A DNA stretch of 64,000 nt from Leifsonia sp. ALI-44-B (GCF_001984125.1 NZ_MTQL01000007.1:1-64000), one strand, 5' to 3'; counted from the first letter of the stretch, positions 10,628 to 19,776 are shown. The notes: a model not told the origin generated them from the sequence alone. A program made the numbers and translations.

Positions 10628-11440
10628 TCAGTCGAGCGTAAGCCCGGCTCGCTTCAGGGCGTTCTCGAGCTCGACGAAGAGTTCGGGGGCCGCGGCGATG
10701 GTGAGGTCGCGGCCATATCGCGCGCCGTCGAAGCCCGCGACGATAGCGCCAGCCTCTTCCGCGATGAGGGCGCCGGCACCCAGGTCCCACGGGTTCAGCC
10801 CGCGCTCGTAGTAGGCGTCGATGCGCCCGGCCGCGACGTTGCACAGGTCGAGCGCGGCCGAACCGATGCGGCGGATGTCGCGCACCTCGGCGAGCAGGTT
10901 CTGCACGACCTCGGCCTGCACCACGCGGCGCTCGGCCGCATAGGAGAAGCCCGTGCCGGTCAGGGCCAGGTTGAGCGGCACGTTGCGGTTGACGCTCAGC
11001 GCGCGCCCGTTCAGGGTCGCTCCCCCGCCGCGCGTGGCCACGAACGTCTCGTCGGCCACCGGGTTCGCCACGACGCCCGCGATCGACTCCCAGGTGGCGG
11101 GATCGGCTTCTCCCTCGACCACGGCGATCGACACGGCGTAGGCCGGAATGCCGTAGAGGTAGTTCACGGTGCCATCGATCGGGTCGACAACCCAGGTGAT
11201 GCCCGAAGCGCTCGACGCCTCGCCGGTCTCCTCGCCAAGGAAGCCGTCGTTCGGCCGCGCGTCGGCCAGGCGGCCCTTGATGAGCTGCTCGACCTCGCGA
11301 TCGGCGGCCGTCACGATGTCCTCGGGCGACGATTTACTCGCCGCCACGCTGACCCCCTCGTGTCGGCGCTTGAAGGCGAGGGCGGATGCCTCGGCGGCGA
11401 TGTCCTGGGCGAGGGCGACGAATTCGGCGGCAGCTGTCAT
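10628..11440 (-). CDS. Inositol monophosphatase family protein
   Basis: A 270-residue member of the lithium-sensitive Mg-dependent phosphatase family (inositol-1-phosphatase, histidinol phosphatase HisN, or SuhB). Metal ligands are visible: Glu in FLGEETG (about residues 67-73), the WVVDPIDGTVNY signature (about 81-92) with two aspartates, and NPWDLGAGALIAEEAG (about 216-231). Substrate cannot be assigned; actinobacterial paralogs include inositol phosphatase and HisN. The ATG at 11440 is 6 bases from the minus-strand -10 TAGCGT (plus 11447-11452), so the transcript is probably leaderless. Confidence 0.88.
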   Translation of the reverse strand: MTAAAEFVALAQDIAAEASALAFKRRHEGVSVAASKSSPEDIVTAADREVEQLIKGRLADARPNDGFLGEETGEASSASGITWVVDPIDGTVNYLYGIPAYAVSIAVVEGEADPATWESIAGVVANPVADETFVATRGGGATLNGRALSVNRNVPLNLALTGTGFSYAAERRVVQAEVVQNLLAEVRDIRRIGSAALDLCNVAAGRIDAYYERGLNPWDLGAGALIAEEAGAIVAGFDGARYGRDLTIAAAPELFVELENALKRAGLTLD

Positions 11441-11650
11441 GCCTCCACGCTATCGCGACACGCCTGAGCGCTGGATGCCGGAGGCGACACTTTTCGGCGC
11501 ACACCCCCGTGATCGTGGCGTGCCGTCCGGCCTGCCCGCATCCGGGCCGTTTCGGGCACCTGCCGACCTGTTACCGTGGTGCCGTCCCCGCCCCGCGCCA
11601 CCCGTTGGCGCGTCCGATCGCATGCACGCGAACACGCATAAGGGGATTCG

Positions 11651-12034
11651 ATGGCTCTCGAACGCAAATACTCCGTCGAGCTGAAGGCCGAGGCGTTGGC
11701 CATGGTCGACGAGCTTCGGGAGCGCGACCCGGGCGATCGCTCCGCGGTGCGCGCGACGGCCACGGCGCTCGGGGTGGGCGAGCAGTCGCTGCGGTCGTGG
11801 CTGAAGACGCGCGAGAAACGGGAGGCTCAGCGGGCGGCACGGGAGGCCGGGCGTGAGGGCGCAGCATCCGGAATCGCGGGGGCGGCCGCCGCTGCGGCCA
11901 ATGCCCGCCTCGACACCGACGGCTTGGGCACGGGCTATGCAGGCGCGTCAGAAGAGCTCGAACGCGAGCTGGCCTATCTCCGCGGCGAATGTGCGCGGCT
12001 GCGAGCCGCAATCAATGCGCTGATTTCGCCGTGA
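11651..12034 (+). CDS. Orphan IS3 OrfA-like helix-turn-helix protein
   Basis: This 127-residue protein begins like the transposase OrfA of IS3-family elements: RKYSVELKAEALAMVDELRE, then a HTH with ALGVGEQSLRSWLKTREKRE (to about residue 56). An Ala-rich linker (about 57-95) and a C-terminal leucine-zipper-like stretch ELERELAYLRGECARLRAAI follow, the last resembling the OrfA dimerisation helix. There is no OrfB (DDE transposase) frame, terminal inverted repeat or target duplication nearby, and codon use matches the neighbours. It may be a domesticated DNA-binding protein rather than an active element. AAGGGGA precedes the ATG by 4-5 bases. Confidence 0.7.
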   Translation: MALERKYSVELKAEALAMVDELRERDPGDRSAVRATATALGVGEQSLRSWLKTREKREAQRAAREAGREGAASGIAGAAAAAANARLDTDGLGTGYAGASEELERELAYLRGECARLRAAINALISP

Positions 12035-12126
12035 CGCGAGCGGCATGCGAAGAACGGCATCGCAAAAGCACAGCCCGTGCGGGGAAAGGCACAGTCGGTG
12101 CGGGCGACAGCGTGGGGTGAAGATGG

Positions 12127-12208
12127 TGGCGAGTGAGGGATTCGAACCCCCGAATGCTGAGCAGTCTGATTTACAGTCAGATCCCTTTGGCCGCTTGGGT
12201 AACTCGCC
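12127..12208 (-). tRNA. tRNA-Tyr (GTA)
   Basis: Minus-strand 82-nt class II tRNA. The acceptor GGCGAGT pairs with ACTCGCC, the anticodon stem TCTGA/TCAGA encloses CTGTAAA (anticodon GTA), there is a long variable arm, and the T arm has the loop TTCGAAT. The discriminator is A and CCA is not encoded. A plausible -10 box (TACTAT, plus 12256-12261) lies about 50 bases upstream. Confidence 0.94.
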
Positions 12209-12299
12209 AGAGCGCGCTCGACCAAACTTGAACAGCCAACCGAAGGCGCTTGAAAATAGTAGCCTGAGATGGCCGTTCAGAGAAATCGAGGCCGGTCGA

Positions 12300-12305
12300 T
12301 AGGCT
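12300..12305 (+). promoter_or_regulatory. -10 box of the lacI-family gene
   Basis: TAGGCT would place the start point near 12312, giving a leader of about 26 nt that carries the GAAGGG ribosome site before the ATG at 12338. The tRNA-Tyr promoter points the other way just upstream. Confidence 0.5.
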
Positions 12306-12337
12306 GTGTTCACATCCAGACGGTTCGAAGGGCGCTC

Positions 12338-13384
12338 ATGGTCGGCATCGACGACGTTGCGAAGCATGCCGGCGTCTCGACCGCAACGGTCTCGCGGGCC
12401 CTCAGCGGCCGCGGCTATGTCTCCGACGCCACACGCGCAAAGGTCAGCGCGTCCGCCGAACATCTCGACTACGTCGTCTCGTCGAATGCCTCGAGCCTGG
12501 CGTCCGGCCGCACGCGCAACGTGGGCATCGTGGTGCCGTTCCTCTCGGAGTGGTACTTCTCGTCGGTCGTCGAGGGTGCCGAGACGGCCCTGCTCCGCCG
12601 GGGCTACGACCTCACCCTGTACAACCTGACGGGCGGCGGCGACGACCGCCGCAGCGTCTTCGAGCATTTCCTGCTGCGACGGCGCGTCGACGCGGTCATC
12701 GCGGTTAGCCTCGAGTTGAGCGACGATGAGGTCTCGAGCCTGCACTCGCTCGGCAAACCGCTCGTGTCGGTCGGCGGCGTGTTGCCGGGGGTTCCGAGCC
12801 TCACGGTCGTCGACAGCGCCATGACGAGCCTGTCCACCGAGCATCTGTTGTCGCTCGGGCATACGCGCATCGCGCATATCGGCGGTGACAGCGCGTTCGA
12901 CCGCGACTTCAAGGTGCCCACCTACCGCCGCAAGGGCTACGAACAGGCGCTGCGGGATGCCGGGATCACCCCCGATCCGGCCCTGTTCCGCGCGGCTGAC
13001 TTCACCATGAAGGGCGGGTTCCGGGCGGCGAAGCAGTTGCTCGGGCAACCCCGGGACCGGCCGACCGCGATCGTGGCGGCATCCGACGAGATGGCCATCG
13101 GCAGCATCCTGGCCGCACGCGACCTGGGGCTCAACGTGCCGGGCGACGTGAGCGTGTCGGGGGTCGATGACCACCAGCTGGCCGACTTCTTCGGGTTGAC
13201 CACCGTGGCGCAGTTTCCGAAGCGCCAGGGCGAACGGGCCGTCGAGTTGCTCATGGAGCACCTCGAACCCGAGCCGGGGGCTGCCCAGTCGACTCCCGAT
13301 CTCTTGAGCGCCGAACGCGTGCCCGTGCCGTTCGAGCTGGTCGTGCGCTCGTCGACGGCCGCCCCGAAGCCCTCGACCGCGTAG
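12338..13384 (+). CDS. LacI-family transcriptional regulator
   Basis: A 348-residue repressor with a LacI HTH at the extreme N-terminus (IDDVAKHAGVSTATVSRALS, residues 4-23) and a hinge near residue 50. The C-terminal periplasmic-binding-protein-like sensor domain spans about 60-335, with GRTRNVGIVVPFLSEWYF, LGHTRIAHIGG and SGVDDHQLADFFGLTTV. It should bind a sugar and control carbohydrate genes. The alpha-glucoside locus about 5 kb away carries two LacI-type operators and has no regulator of its own, so this gene is a candidate regulator, but physical linkage is loose. ATG at 12338 follows a GAAGGG ribosome site; earlier in-frame codons lie in the promoter. Confidence 0.93.
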   Translation: MVGIDDVAKHAGVSTATVSRALSGRGYVSDATRAKVSASAEHLDYVVSSNASSLASGRTRNVGIVVPFLSEWYFSSVVEGAETALLRRGYDLTLYNLTGGGDDRRSVFEHFLLRRRVDAVIAVSLELSDDEVSSLHSLGKPLVSVGGVLPGVPSLTVVDSAMTSLSTEHLLSLGHTRIAHIGGDSAFDRDFKVPTYRRKGYEQALRDAGITPDPALFRAADFTMKGGFRAAKQLLGQPRDRPTAIVAASDEMAIGSILAARDLGLNVPGDVSVSGVDDHQLADFFGLTTVAQFPKRQGERAVELLMEHLEPEPGAAQSTPDLLSAERVPVPFELVVRSSTAAPKPSTA

Positions 13385-13397
13385 GCCGGCGCGGCCG

Positions 13398-13437
13398 CCA
13401 GTCGCTCTCGGCCGCCTGACCTGCCGCGAGCGACTGG
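13398..13437. terminator. Hairpin after the lacI-family gene
   Basis: A 10-bp stem, CCAGTCGCTC (13398-13407) with GAGCGACTGG (13428-13437), can be extended with GCGGC pairing past a 2-base bulge. It lies 14 bases after the stop, without a U tract. Confidence 0.6.
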
Positions 13438-13504
13438 CCGCTCGGCTGGTCGACCGGTCGATCCCGGCTGTGGCGCGCCACCATCCCTTCGCTAGGATGG
13501 GGAG

Positions 13505-13993
13505 ATGGCAGATTCCTCTTTTGACGTGGTCAGCAAGGTCGACAAGATGGAGGCCGACAACGCCCTCCACCAGGCGCACAAAGAGATCGAGCAGCGCTAC
13601 GACTTCAAGGGCACGGGCGCGTCGATCGCCCCGAGCGGCGAAAAGATCCTCATGAAGGCCAACAGCGAAGAGCGGGTCAAGGCCGTGCTCGACGTCTACC
13701 AGTCCAAGCTCATCAAGCGCGGCATCTCGCTCAAGAGCCTCGACGCCGGCGAGCCCTACGCGAGTGGCAAAGAGTTCCGCATCGAGGCGTCGTTGAAAGA
13801 CGGCATTACGCAGGAGAACGCCAAGAAGATCAACAAGCTCATCCGCGACGAGGCCCCCAAGGGCGTCAAATCGCAGATCCAGGGCGACGAGCTGCGCGTG
13901 CAGTCGAAGAGCCGCGACGACCTGCAAGACACCATCGCCATGCTGAAGTCGAGCGACCTCGACATCGACCTGCAGTTCGTCAACTTCCGCTAG
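13505..13993 (+). CDS. YajQ-family nucleotide-binding protein
   Basis: A 162-residue protein of the YajQ family: it starts [20 protein letters not shown] and has [15 protein letters not shown] and [15 protein letters not shown], all conserved in the family. The fold is two ferredoxin-like domains. Family members bind RNA or nucleotides, and some bind cyclic di-GMP; the role in this organism is unknown. The ATG at 13505 is 6 bases after TAGGAT (13493-13498), so the gene is leaderless with its own promoter. A short tandem repeat begins at its stop codon. Confidence 0.93.
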   Translation: MADSSFDVVSKVDKMEADNALHQAHKEIEQRYDFKGTGASIAPSGEKILMKANSEERVKAVLDVYQSKLIKRGISLKSLDAGEPYASGKEFRIEASLKDGITQENAKKINKLIRDEAPKGVKSQIQGDELRVQSKSRDDLQDTIAMLKSSDLDIDLQFVNFR

Positions 13994-14044
13994 GGAAGTT
14001 CCGCTCGGGCAGTTCCGCTACGGGCAGTTCCACTACGGCAACTG
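13981..14044. repeat. Degenerate 14-15 bp tandem repeat after yajQ
   Basis: About four head-to-tail copies of a unit like GGGCAGTTCCGCTAC begin in the last codons of the YajQ gene and run about 50 bases beyond the stop. The rest of the gap to 14164 has no gene, apart from the next promoter. Confidence 0.6.
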
Positions 14045-14164
14045 CTCGCGGTCGGTCGCCGCTGCGTCACCTTCTGTCGGTCGGCCTCCGGGTGGTCCTT
14101 CGGGCCGATGCGAGCGGCACTGTCGGCCGACGACGAGCGGATGTGGCATCCCTAGCGTTGAGCT

Positions 14165-15586
14165 GTGAATAAAGTTCGCTCTCTCGCCTTTGCCCTGCGT
14201 CAGCCCGGCCGCCTCGTCAGCCTCACGGTGGTGACGCTCAGTGCCTGCTACGCCGTGCTGCTGCTCACCCTCACCACGGCGGCCGCCAACGGGGTGCTCG
14301 CCAGCGTGTTCGGTGACAACCCCTCGGTCATCGTCGTGCTCGCCATTCTGGCCTTCGCGTTCCTCGTCATCTCGGTGGTCGTCTCGACGGTCGTCATCTC
14401 GAACACCTACAGCATCGTGACGGCCAGCCGCGTTCGGGACATCGCCCTGCGCCGCCTGCTCGGATCGGAGGCGCGCACCGAGCGTCGCCGCATCGCCGCC
14501 GACGGCCTCGGCACGGGCCTCACGGGCGCCGTACTCGGCGGCCTCCTCGGCATCGCCATCAGCGTGGCCGCCATCCGTTTCGCCGCCGACAACCAAGAGC
14601 TGCTGCTCGACGCGGATGCCGCCGGCAACTCACTCACGCCGCTCATCGCCGTGCCCCTCGCCCTCATCGTGCTGTGCACCTGGTGGGCCGCCTGGCGCGG
14701 TTCGCGCGGAGTGATCGACGTGCAACCCATCCAGGCGCTCGGCGTGGCCGCTATCGGCGGATCGGACGAATCCGAGGCACGCTCGCGCACGCCGCTCGCC
14801 GGGCTCATCACGCTCGCAATAGGCGTCATGCTCCTGCTCGGTGCTGCCGCACTCGGCGTCATCACGCCGCTCGCCTCGCTCCTGGGCCTCGTGGCGGGCA
14901 CCGTGACCGTGATCGGGTTCATCGGCTCGGCATCCTGGACCATCCCGTTCGTGCTTCGGCTGGTCAACCTGCTGCTGCCGCGCACGTTCGGCGCGAAGAG
15001 GGCGGCCGAGAGCCTGCAACGCCATCCGCTCCGCACCTCACGCGCGGCACTCGGCGTGACCATCAGCGTGGCCGTCGTCACGATGTTCGTCGTCGCTTCT
15101 GCCTCGTTCGAGGCCACCCTCACGCGTGCCTACGCGGGCTCGGAGTCCGAGGGCGACGCGTACTCGATCATCGGCATGGTGCTCGTGGTCGTGCTCGCCC
15201 TCATCAGCTTCACGGTCGTCATCGCGGCCATCGGCCTGGCCAATGCCGTGAGCCTCAGCACGCGCCTGCGGTCGCGCGAGATCGCCCTCATGCGCGTGCT
15301 CGGCCAGACGCGTGCGGGCGTCGCGGGGTCGATCGTGTCCGAGAGCGCGCGGCTGAGCATTGCCGCAACCCTGACGGGGCTCGTCATGGGCTTCACTTTC
15401 GGATGGATCGGCACTCAATCGCTTCTCGGCTCGATCCGTGACATCGGCCTCGTCGTCCCCGTCGTGCCGCCCCTGTTCCTCGTTGGCACCGTCGTAGCCG
15501 GGCTCGCACTGACCGTTCTGGCCAGCGTCTCGCCCACGCGGGATGTGCTGAGGGATGCTCCGATCGAGGCGTTCAGCCGGGCATAG
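14165..15586 (+). CDS. FtsX-like ABC transporter permease
   Basis: A 473-residue membrane protein with two FtsX-type modules, each with an extracytoplasmic loop followed by three helices (first module about residues 15-180, second about 215-470). ASRVRDIALRRLLGSEARTE and LSTRLRSREIALMRVLGQTR are the conserved cytoplasmic segments that contact the ATPase in MacB/LolCE-type transporters. The cognate ATP-binding gene normally sits next door but is absent here. The GTG at 14165 follows TAGCGT (14153-14158) by 6 bases, so the gene is leaderless. Substrate unknown; family members handle lipoproteins, peptides or cell-wall hydrolase control. Confidence 0.85.
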   Translation: MNKVRSLAFALRQPGRLVSLTVVTLSACYAVLLLTLTTAAANGVLASVFGDNPSVIVVLAILAFAFLVISVVVSTVVISNTYSIVTASRVRDIALRRLLGSEARTERRRIAADGLGTGLTGAVLGGLLGIAISVAAIRFAADNQELLLDADAAGNSLTPLIAVPLALIVLCTWWAAWRGSRGVIDVQPIQALGVAAIGGSDESEARSRTPLAGLITLAIGVMLLLGAAALGVITPLASLLGLVAGTVTVIGFIGSASWTIPFVLRLVNLLLPRTFGAKRAAESLQRHPLRTSRAALGVTISVAVVTMFVVASASFEATLTRAYAGSESEGDAYSIIGMVLVVVLALISFTVVIAAIGLANAVSLSTRLRSREIALMRVLGQTRAGVAGSIVSESARLSIAATLTGLVMGFTFGWIGTQSLLGSIRDIGLVVPVVPPLFLVGTVVAGLALTVLASVSPTRDVLRDAPIEAFSRA

Positions 15587-15658
15587 GGCAGCCGGCGAGC
15601 CTCCGGCCGGGCGCAGCGCCACCCGGCACAACCGAGAACCGGCCGGGCGGCGAGGCGC

Positions 15659-17239
15659 CTAAGCGGCGGTTGCGGCATCCACCTCTTCCTCGGTGCCATC
15701 CGATGCCCCTCGGCGCAGGCTCTCGCCGCGGAAGAAGCCCGGGTTGCGCACGGCCTGGACGATCATGATGATCACGCCGAGCCCCAGCACGGTCATGCCG
15801 AGGATGAAGACCAGGCCGACGCCCGCGATGTTGGAGCCCGAGCCATACTCGGGGTCCATGCTGTCGATCACGGTCGTGAAGAACAGCACGGTGAGGATGA
15901 GGCCGCCGATGAGCGGGAACAGCAGCTGGAAGAACACGTTGTGCGCGGACTTGAACAGCTGCTTGCGGAAGTACCAGACGCTCGCGAAAGCCGTGATGCC
16001 GTAGTAGAAGCAGATCATCATGCCGAGGGCCGTGATGGTGTCCCACAAGACATCCTCACTGATGAATCGCATGACGGCGTAGAAGGCCGACGCCGCGATC
16101 GCCGAGACGATGGTGGCGAAACCGGGCGTGAAGAACCGCGGGCTCACCTGGGCAAAGCGCGCGGGCAGGGCGCCGTAGTGGCCCATGGCGAGCAGCGTGC
16201 GGGCGGGAGAGACGAAGGTCGACTGCAGAGACGCGGCCGAGGACGAGAGCACGGCGATCGACACGAGCACGGCGAACGGCCCGAGGATGGGCCCCGCCAG
16301 CGCGAAGAACACATTGCCCTGGATCTCTTCGTTGCCGAGGCCGTACTCCCCCGTGCCGACGCCCGCGAAACCGATCGACGTGACCGAGACGAACAGGTAA
16401 AGGATCACGACAATGATGACCGTCAGCGTTGCGGCGCGACCGGGCGTCGAGCGCGAACCCTTGGTCTCTTCGGACATGGTGAGCGTGACATCCCAGCCCC
16501 AGAAGATGAAAATCGACAGCGAGAGACCTGCGGCGAAGGCACCGAAGGAGGCGACCTCGAACGGGTTGAACCACTCCCAGCTGACGGGCGTCAGGTCGAA
16601 GGCGCTGCCCGACGACATGTGCACGATGGCCGCCACACCGAAGAGCAGCAACACGAACAGCTGGAAGCCCACGAGCACGTACTGCAGCTTCTGCGTGGTC
16701 TGCATGTCGCGATAGGAGATGATCGTGGCGCCGGCCATGAACGCGAGACACGTCACGACGTTGATGATCGGGTTGAGCGTCAGGTCGGCGATCGACGGGT
16801 TGCTGAAGATCTGCGACAGCATCAGATAGAAGAAGTCCACCGCGATGCCGGCCAGGTTGGACAGCACGAGGATGGTGGCGGCGATGAGGCCCCAGCCCGC
16901 CATCCAGCCGATCCAGGGCCCGAACGCGCGCGTTGCCCAGGTGAACGACGTGCCCGAGTCGGGCATGGCGCGGTTGAGTTCGCGATAGCCGAAGGCCACC
17001 AGCAGCATGGGGATGAAACCCACGATGATGATGGCGGGCACCTGCACCCCGACCTCCGACACCGTGGGGCCGAGGGCCGCCGTCAGCGTGTAGGCGGGCG
17101 CAATGCACGAGATGCCGATGACGATGGCGCCGATGAGGCCCACCGATCCGGCGCTCAGGCCCTTCTTCGAGATGCCGCCCGACGAGGCGGTCGAGGATGC
17201 TTCGGCAGACGCCTCGGCGCCCGATTTGTGCGTGGTCAC
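15659..17239 (-). CDS. APC-family amino acid/polyamine permease
   Basis: A 526-residue amino acid-polyamine-organocation transporter with about twelve helices. The first helix region has GLIGAIVIGISCIAPAYTL, and MPDSGTSFTWATRAFGPWIG is the conserved segment after helix 2. SEETKGSRSTPGRAA is the loop before helix 7. It begins at GTG 17239, 4 bases beyond the stop of the stress-protein gene, and is co-transcribed with it. Its position downstream of amine oxidase, aldehyde dehydrogenase and GABA transaminase genes suggests import of putrescine or a related amine, but specificity cannot be read from sequence. Confidence 0.88.
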   Translation of the reverse strand: MTTHKSGAEASAEASSTASSGGISKKGLSAGSVGLIGAIVIGISCIAPAYTLTAALGPTVSEVGVQVPAIIIVGFIPMLLVAFGYRELNRAMPDSGTSFTWATRAFGPWIGWMAGWGLIAATILVLSNLAGIAVDFFYLMLSQIFSNPSIADLTLNPIINVVTCLAFMAGATIISYRDMQTTQKLQYVLVGFQLFVLLLFGVAAIVHMSSGSAFDLTPVSWEWFNPFEVASFGAFAAGLSLSIFIFWGWDVTLTMSEETKGSRSTPGRAATLTVIIVVILYLFVSVTSIGFAGVGTGEYGLGNEEIQGNVFFALAGPILGPFAVLVSIAVLSSSAASLQSTFVSPARTLLAMGHYGALPARFAQVSPRFFTPGFATIVSAIAASAFYAVMRFISEDVLWDTITALGMMICFYYGITAFASVWYFRKQLFKSAHNVFFQLLFPLIGGLILTVLFFTTVIDSMDPEYGSGSNIAGVGLVFILGMTVLGLGVIIMIVQAVRNPGFFRGESLRRGASDGTEEEVDAATAA

Positions 17240-17243
17240 AATG

Positions 17244-18119
17244 TCACTCTCCGAGAGTGAGGACGGAGTCGCGGGGAACGACGACCATCGGAACGGGAAG
17301 CTCGCGCAGGATTTTCGCTGCGGTCGAGCCGAGGAAGAGGTGTTGCGGGCGCGCGAGTCGGCTCGAGCCGACGAACACGATCTCGGCGGGGTCCCAGTCG
17401 ATCGACTGGACGGCGTCTTCGATGCGGTCGCCCGTGGCGATGACGGCCTCCGGCACGAGGTCGTCGGGCAGATACGTGCGAGCCTGTTCGACCACGGCCG
17501 TCGCGTGTTCGCGCGCCCGATCGACGGCGGCGCGGTCGGCCGATCCGCCCGGCTGGTCGATGGCTACGAGCGAGAGCAGACGCAGGGGCGAGTCGCCGCG
17601 GCGCGCGAAGAGCAGGGCTCCGTCGAGCAGGGCGTCGGCGCCGGCGCGCGTGCCGATGGCGCACGTGATGCGGCTGAGCGGTGCATTCCCCACGCGGCGG
17701 GCACCCTCGGGCGCGAGCGCGACGGGCACCTTGGCACTGTGCAGCAGGTCGCTGGCCACGGTGCCGAGCGCGAAGCGGCCGAGCAGTCCCCCGCGCGCGG
17801 CCCCGATGACGATCATCGAGGCGAGCAGGTCGCGCGAGGCGCCGAGCAGGCCCTCGGAGAAGGAGTCGGCGTAGACGATGTGCGAGTCGTGTTCGATATC
17901 GTCGGGCAGGGATGCCTCGGCCTCGGCCAGCCATCCCGCTGCCGTGTCCTGCAGAAAGCGTTCGTAGCCCGGGTCGGTGGGCGTGAGCGTGGGCTTCGAC
18001 TCGCTGCCCAGCACGATGACGAGGTGCAGGCTGCCCCCGTAGGACCGGGCGAGGCGGATGCCCAGGGCGAGCGCATCCCTGCCGGTCGGTGTATCGGTGT
18101 AACCAATGACGTAACGCAA
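17244..18119 (-). CDS. Tandem universal stress protein (UspA) family protein
   Basis: A 291-residue cytoplasmic protein with two Usp domains (about 1-140 and 150-285). Each ends in the nucleotide-binding G-x2-G-x9-G-(S/T) type motif: GAARGGLLGRFALGTVAS in the first and GSSRLARPQHLFLGSTAA in the second. ATP binding is therefore likely. The only usable start is TTG at 18119 (sequence MRYVIGYTD), with GAGGA just upstream. It is transcribed into the APC permease gene 4 bases later; Usp proteins next to transporters often modulate them. Upstream (18216-18232) lies the inverted repeat GTCAC-n7-GTGAC, a possible operator. Confidence 0.88.
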   Translation of the reverse strand: MRYVIGYTDTPTGRDALALGIRLARSYGGSLHLVIVLGSESKPTLTPTDPGYERFLQDTAAGWLAEAEASLPDDIEHDSHIVYADSFSEGLLGASRDLLASMIVIGAARGGLLGRFALGTVASDLLHSAKVPVALAPEGARRVGNAPLSRITCAIGTRAGADALLDGALLFARRGDSPLRLLSLVAIDQPGGSADRAAVDRAREHATAVVEQARTYLPDDLVPEAVIATGDRIEDAVQSIDWDPAEIVFVGSSRLARPQHLFLGSTAAKILRELPVPMVVVPRDSVLTLGE

Positions 18120-18287
18120 ACGATCCTCGGCTTTCGGGTCGGCGAGTGGTTCGGATACCGGCGGCGTTGCCGGGCGTCTGGTGGTGCGGGTGACGGGTGG
18201 GACTAGTGAAGCAGAGTCACGGGATTGGTGACGTTAATTCTGTATTTCGGCTCGTATACCGCGGGATCATGCGGGTACGGCCGGGCA

Positions 18288-18316
18288 GCGCGCACATCCG
18301 GATGGGACGTGCGCGC
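18288..18316. terminator. Hairpin after the amine oxidase gene
   Basis: An 8-bp stem, GCGCGCAC (18288-18295) with GTGCGCGC (18309-18316), lies 15 bases beyond the amine oxidase stop. The gap 18120-18330 otherwise holds only the presumed promoter of the stress protein gene. Confidence 0.55.
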
Positions 18317-18330
18317 CGTGTGGGCGCCGG

Positions 18331-19689
18331 TCAGAGGCCGCGCGCCCCGATGATCTCGTCGGCCGTGTCGCGACCGCGGCGGATGGCGCCATCCACGTGC
18401 TGGTAGCCCTCGGCGGCGATATCGCTGCACGACCAGTGGATCGGCCCGACGGGTTCGAGCTGGTAGGCGCCGTAACGGTGCAGGCCGCCCATGTCGTAGC
18501 TCGCGGCATACGCACCGCGCGTCCATTCCTCGACGGCCCAGTCGCTCTCGAAGTAGACGACGGGGTTCAACGTCTCGGGCCCGTAGTAGTGAGACAGAGA
18601 AGTGAGGATCTCTTTCTGACGATCCTCGGGGCTCAGGGTGAAGAGGCGATCGGCCTTCACATCCGAGACGAAGGCCACGAGGGTTCCTCGCGGGTCGTCG
18701 TAGTTCGAGTTGTCGTACGCCTCGTGGGCGATCTCGTACGGGCTGAAGGCGGTGCCCGACAGGCCGGCTTCGCGCCAGAAGGGGGTCTCGTAGACGGCGT
18801 GCACCTTGATGACGAGGCCGAGCGACAGGTGCTGGTGCATCTGCTGCTGCACGCGGGGCAGCGGCGGCTGGAAGTCGATGCGCGAGTAGAGGTTCGGGGG
18901 AACGGCCACGATGACGTGTTTCGCCGAGACCGTCATGCCGTCGGCCGTGACCGTGGCTCCGGCATCCGTGTAGTCGATGCGGCGGACCGGCTGGCCGAGG
19001 AACACGCCGTCGCCCAGGCGGCGGGCAAGCTCGATGGGAACCCGCTGCAGGCCGCCGACGACGCGCTTGTCGAGGATGAAGTCGGCGTCGACGAGGTTGC
19101 TGAAGCTGCCGGCCGACGCCGCCATGAGGAACGCCTGCAGCGCCGAGAAGGCGTAGGACGGTTTGGTGAGCATGGCCTCGGCGATGAAGAGCGCGATGTT
19201 GTCGCGGGCCTCGACGTCGTCGGTCTGCTGCTCGAGCCACTCGGCCCAGGTCACCTGGTCCCATTCGGCCGCGCGCGGGTGCTCCCACGGGCGGTGCGGG
19301 CCCACCTCCGCGACGATGCCGTCGATGAGCGTGATGAGGCGCTCCATCTCGGCCTCGGTCTCGGCCGACACGGGGAACATCTCACCCGTGAAATGCGTCA
19401 GCTCGCCACTCGGGCCGATGTAGACGCTGTCGCCCTCGCGGTAGCGCGAGTAGGTCTCGAGGCCGAGCTCCTCGACCGTCTCGATGAGCGCGTGCTGGTC
19501 GGGCGAGACCCACTGGCCGCCGATCTCGAGCAGAGCGCCGTCGATCTCGCGGGTCCAGAGCCGGCCGCCGACGCGGTCCCGCGCCTCGAGCACGGCCACG
19601 CTGAGCCCGGCCTCGCGCAGCTTGTTGGCGGCGGTCAGACCGGATGCTCCGGCGCCGACGATCACGACATCGCGTTCGATGTGGGTCAT
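18331..19689 (-). CDS. puo: Flavin monoamine oxidase, probable putrescine oxidase
   Basis: A 452-residue FAD-dependent amine oxidase that would deaminate an amine (putrescine by context) to 4-aminobutanal with release of ammonia and hydrogen peroxide. The N-terminal dinucleotide fold is VVIVGAGASGLTAANKLREA, followed by VLEARDRVGGRLWT. Near the C-terminus GPIHWSCSDIAAEGYQHVDG is the conserved flavin-contact region of monoamine and putrescine oxidases. It is the last gene of the run gabT-like, two aldehyde dehydrogenases, oxidase, whose products take the aldehyde on to succinate. No signal peptide, so cytoplasmic. The symbol rests on context and resemblance to actinobacterial putrescine oxidases. 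Confidence 0.85.
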   Translation of the reverse strand: MTHIERDVVIVGAGASGLTAANKLREAGLSVAVLEARDRVGGRLWTREIDGALLEIGGQWVSPDQHALIETVEELGLETYSRYREGDSVYIGPSGELTHFTGEMFPVSAETEAEMERLITLIDGIVAEVGPHRPWEHPRAAEWDQVTWAEWLEQQTDDVEARDNIALFIAEAMLTKPSYAFSALQAFLMAASAGSFSNLVDADFILDKRVVGGLQRVPIELARRLGDGVFLGQPVRRIDYTDAGATVTADGMTVSAKHVIVAVPPNLYSRIDFQPPLPRVQQQMHQHLSLGLVIKVHAVYETPFWREAGLSGTAFSPYEIAHEAYDNSNYDDPRGTLVAFVSDVKADRLFTLSPEDRQKEILTSLSHYYGPETLNPVVYFESDWAVEEWTRGAYAASYDMGGLHRYGAYQLEPVGPIHWSCSDIAAEGYQHVDGAIRRGRDTADEIIGARGL

Positions 19690-19776
19690 AGCTTGTCTCG
19701 TTTCTGGGGGCGGCGGGGCCGCGGTTCGGGTTCGGGTGTGGTGTTCAGGGGCGGAGCAAGCGGGCGAGCGGATGCC

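Noticed and set aside
11651-12034. Intact IS3 insertion sequence
   Set aside because: No OrfB, terminal inverted repeats or target-site duplications could be found around it.
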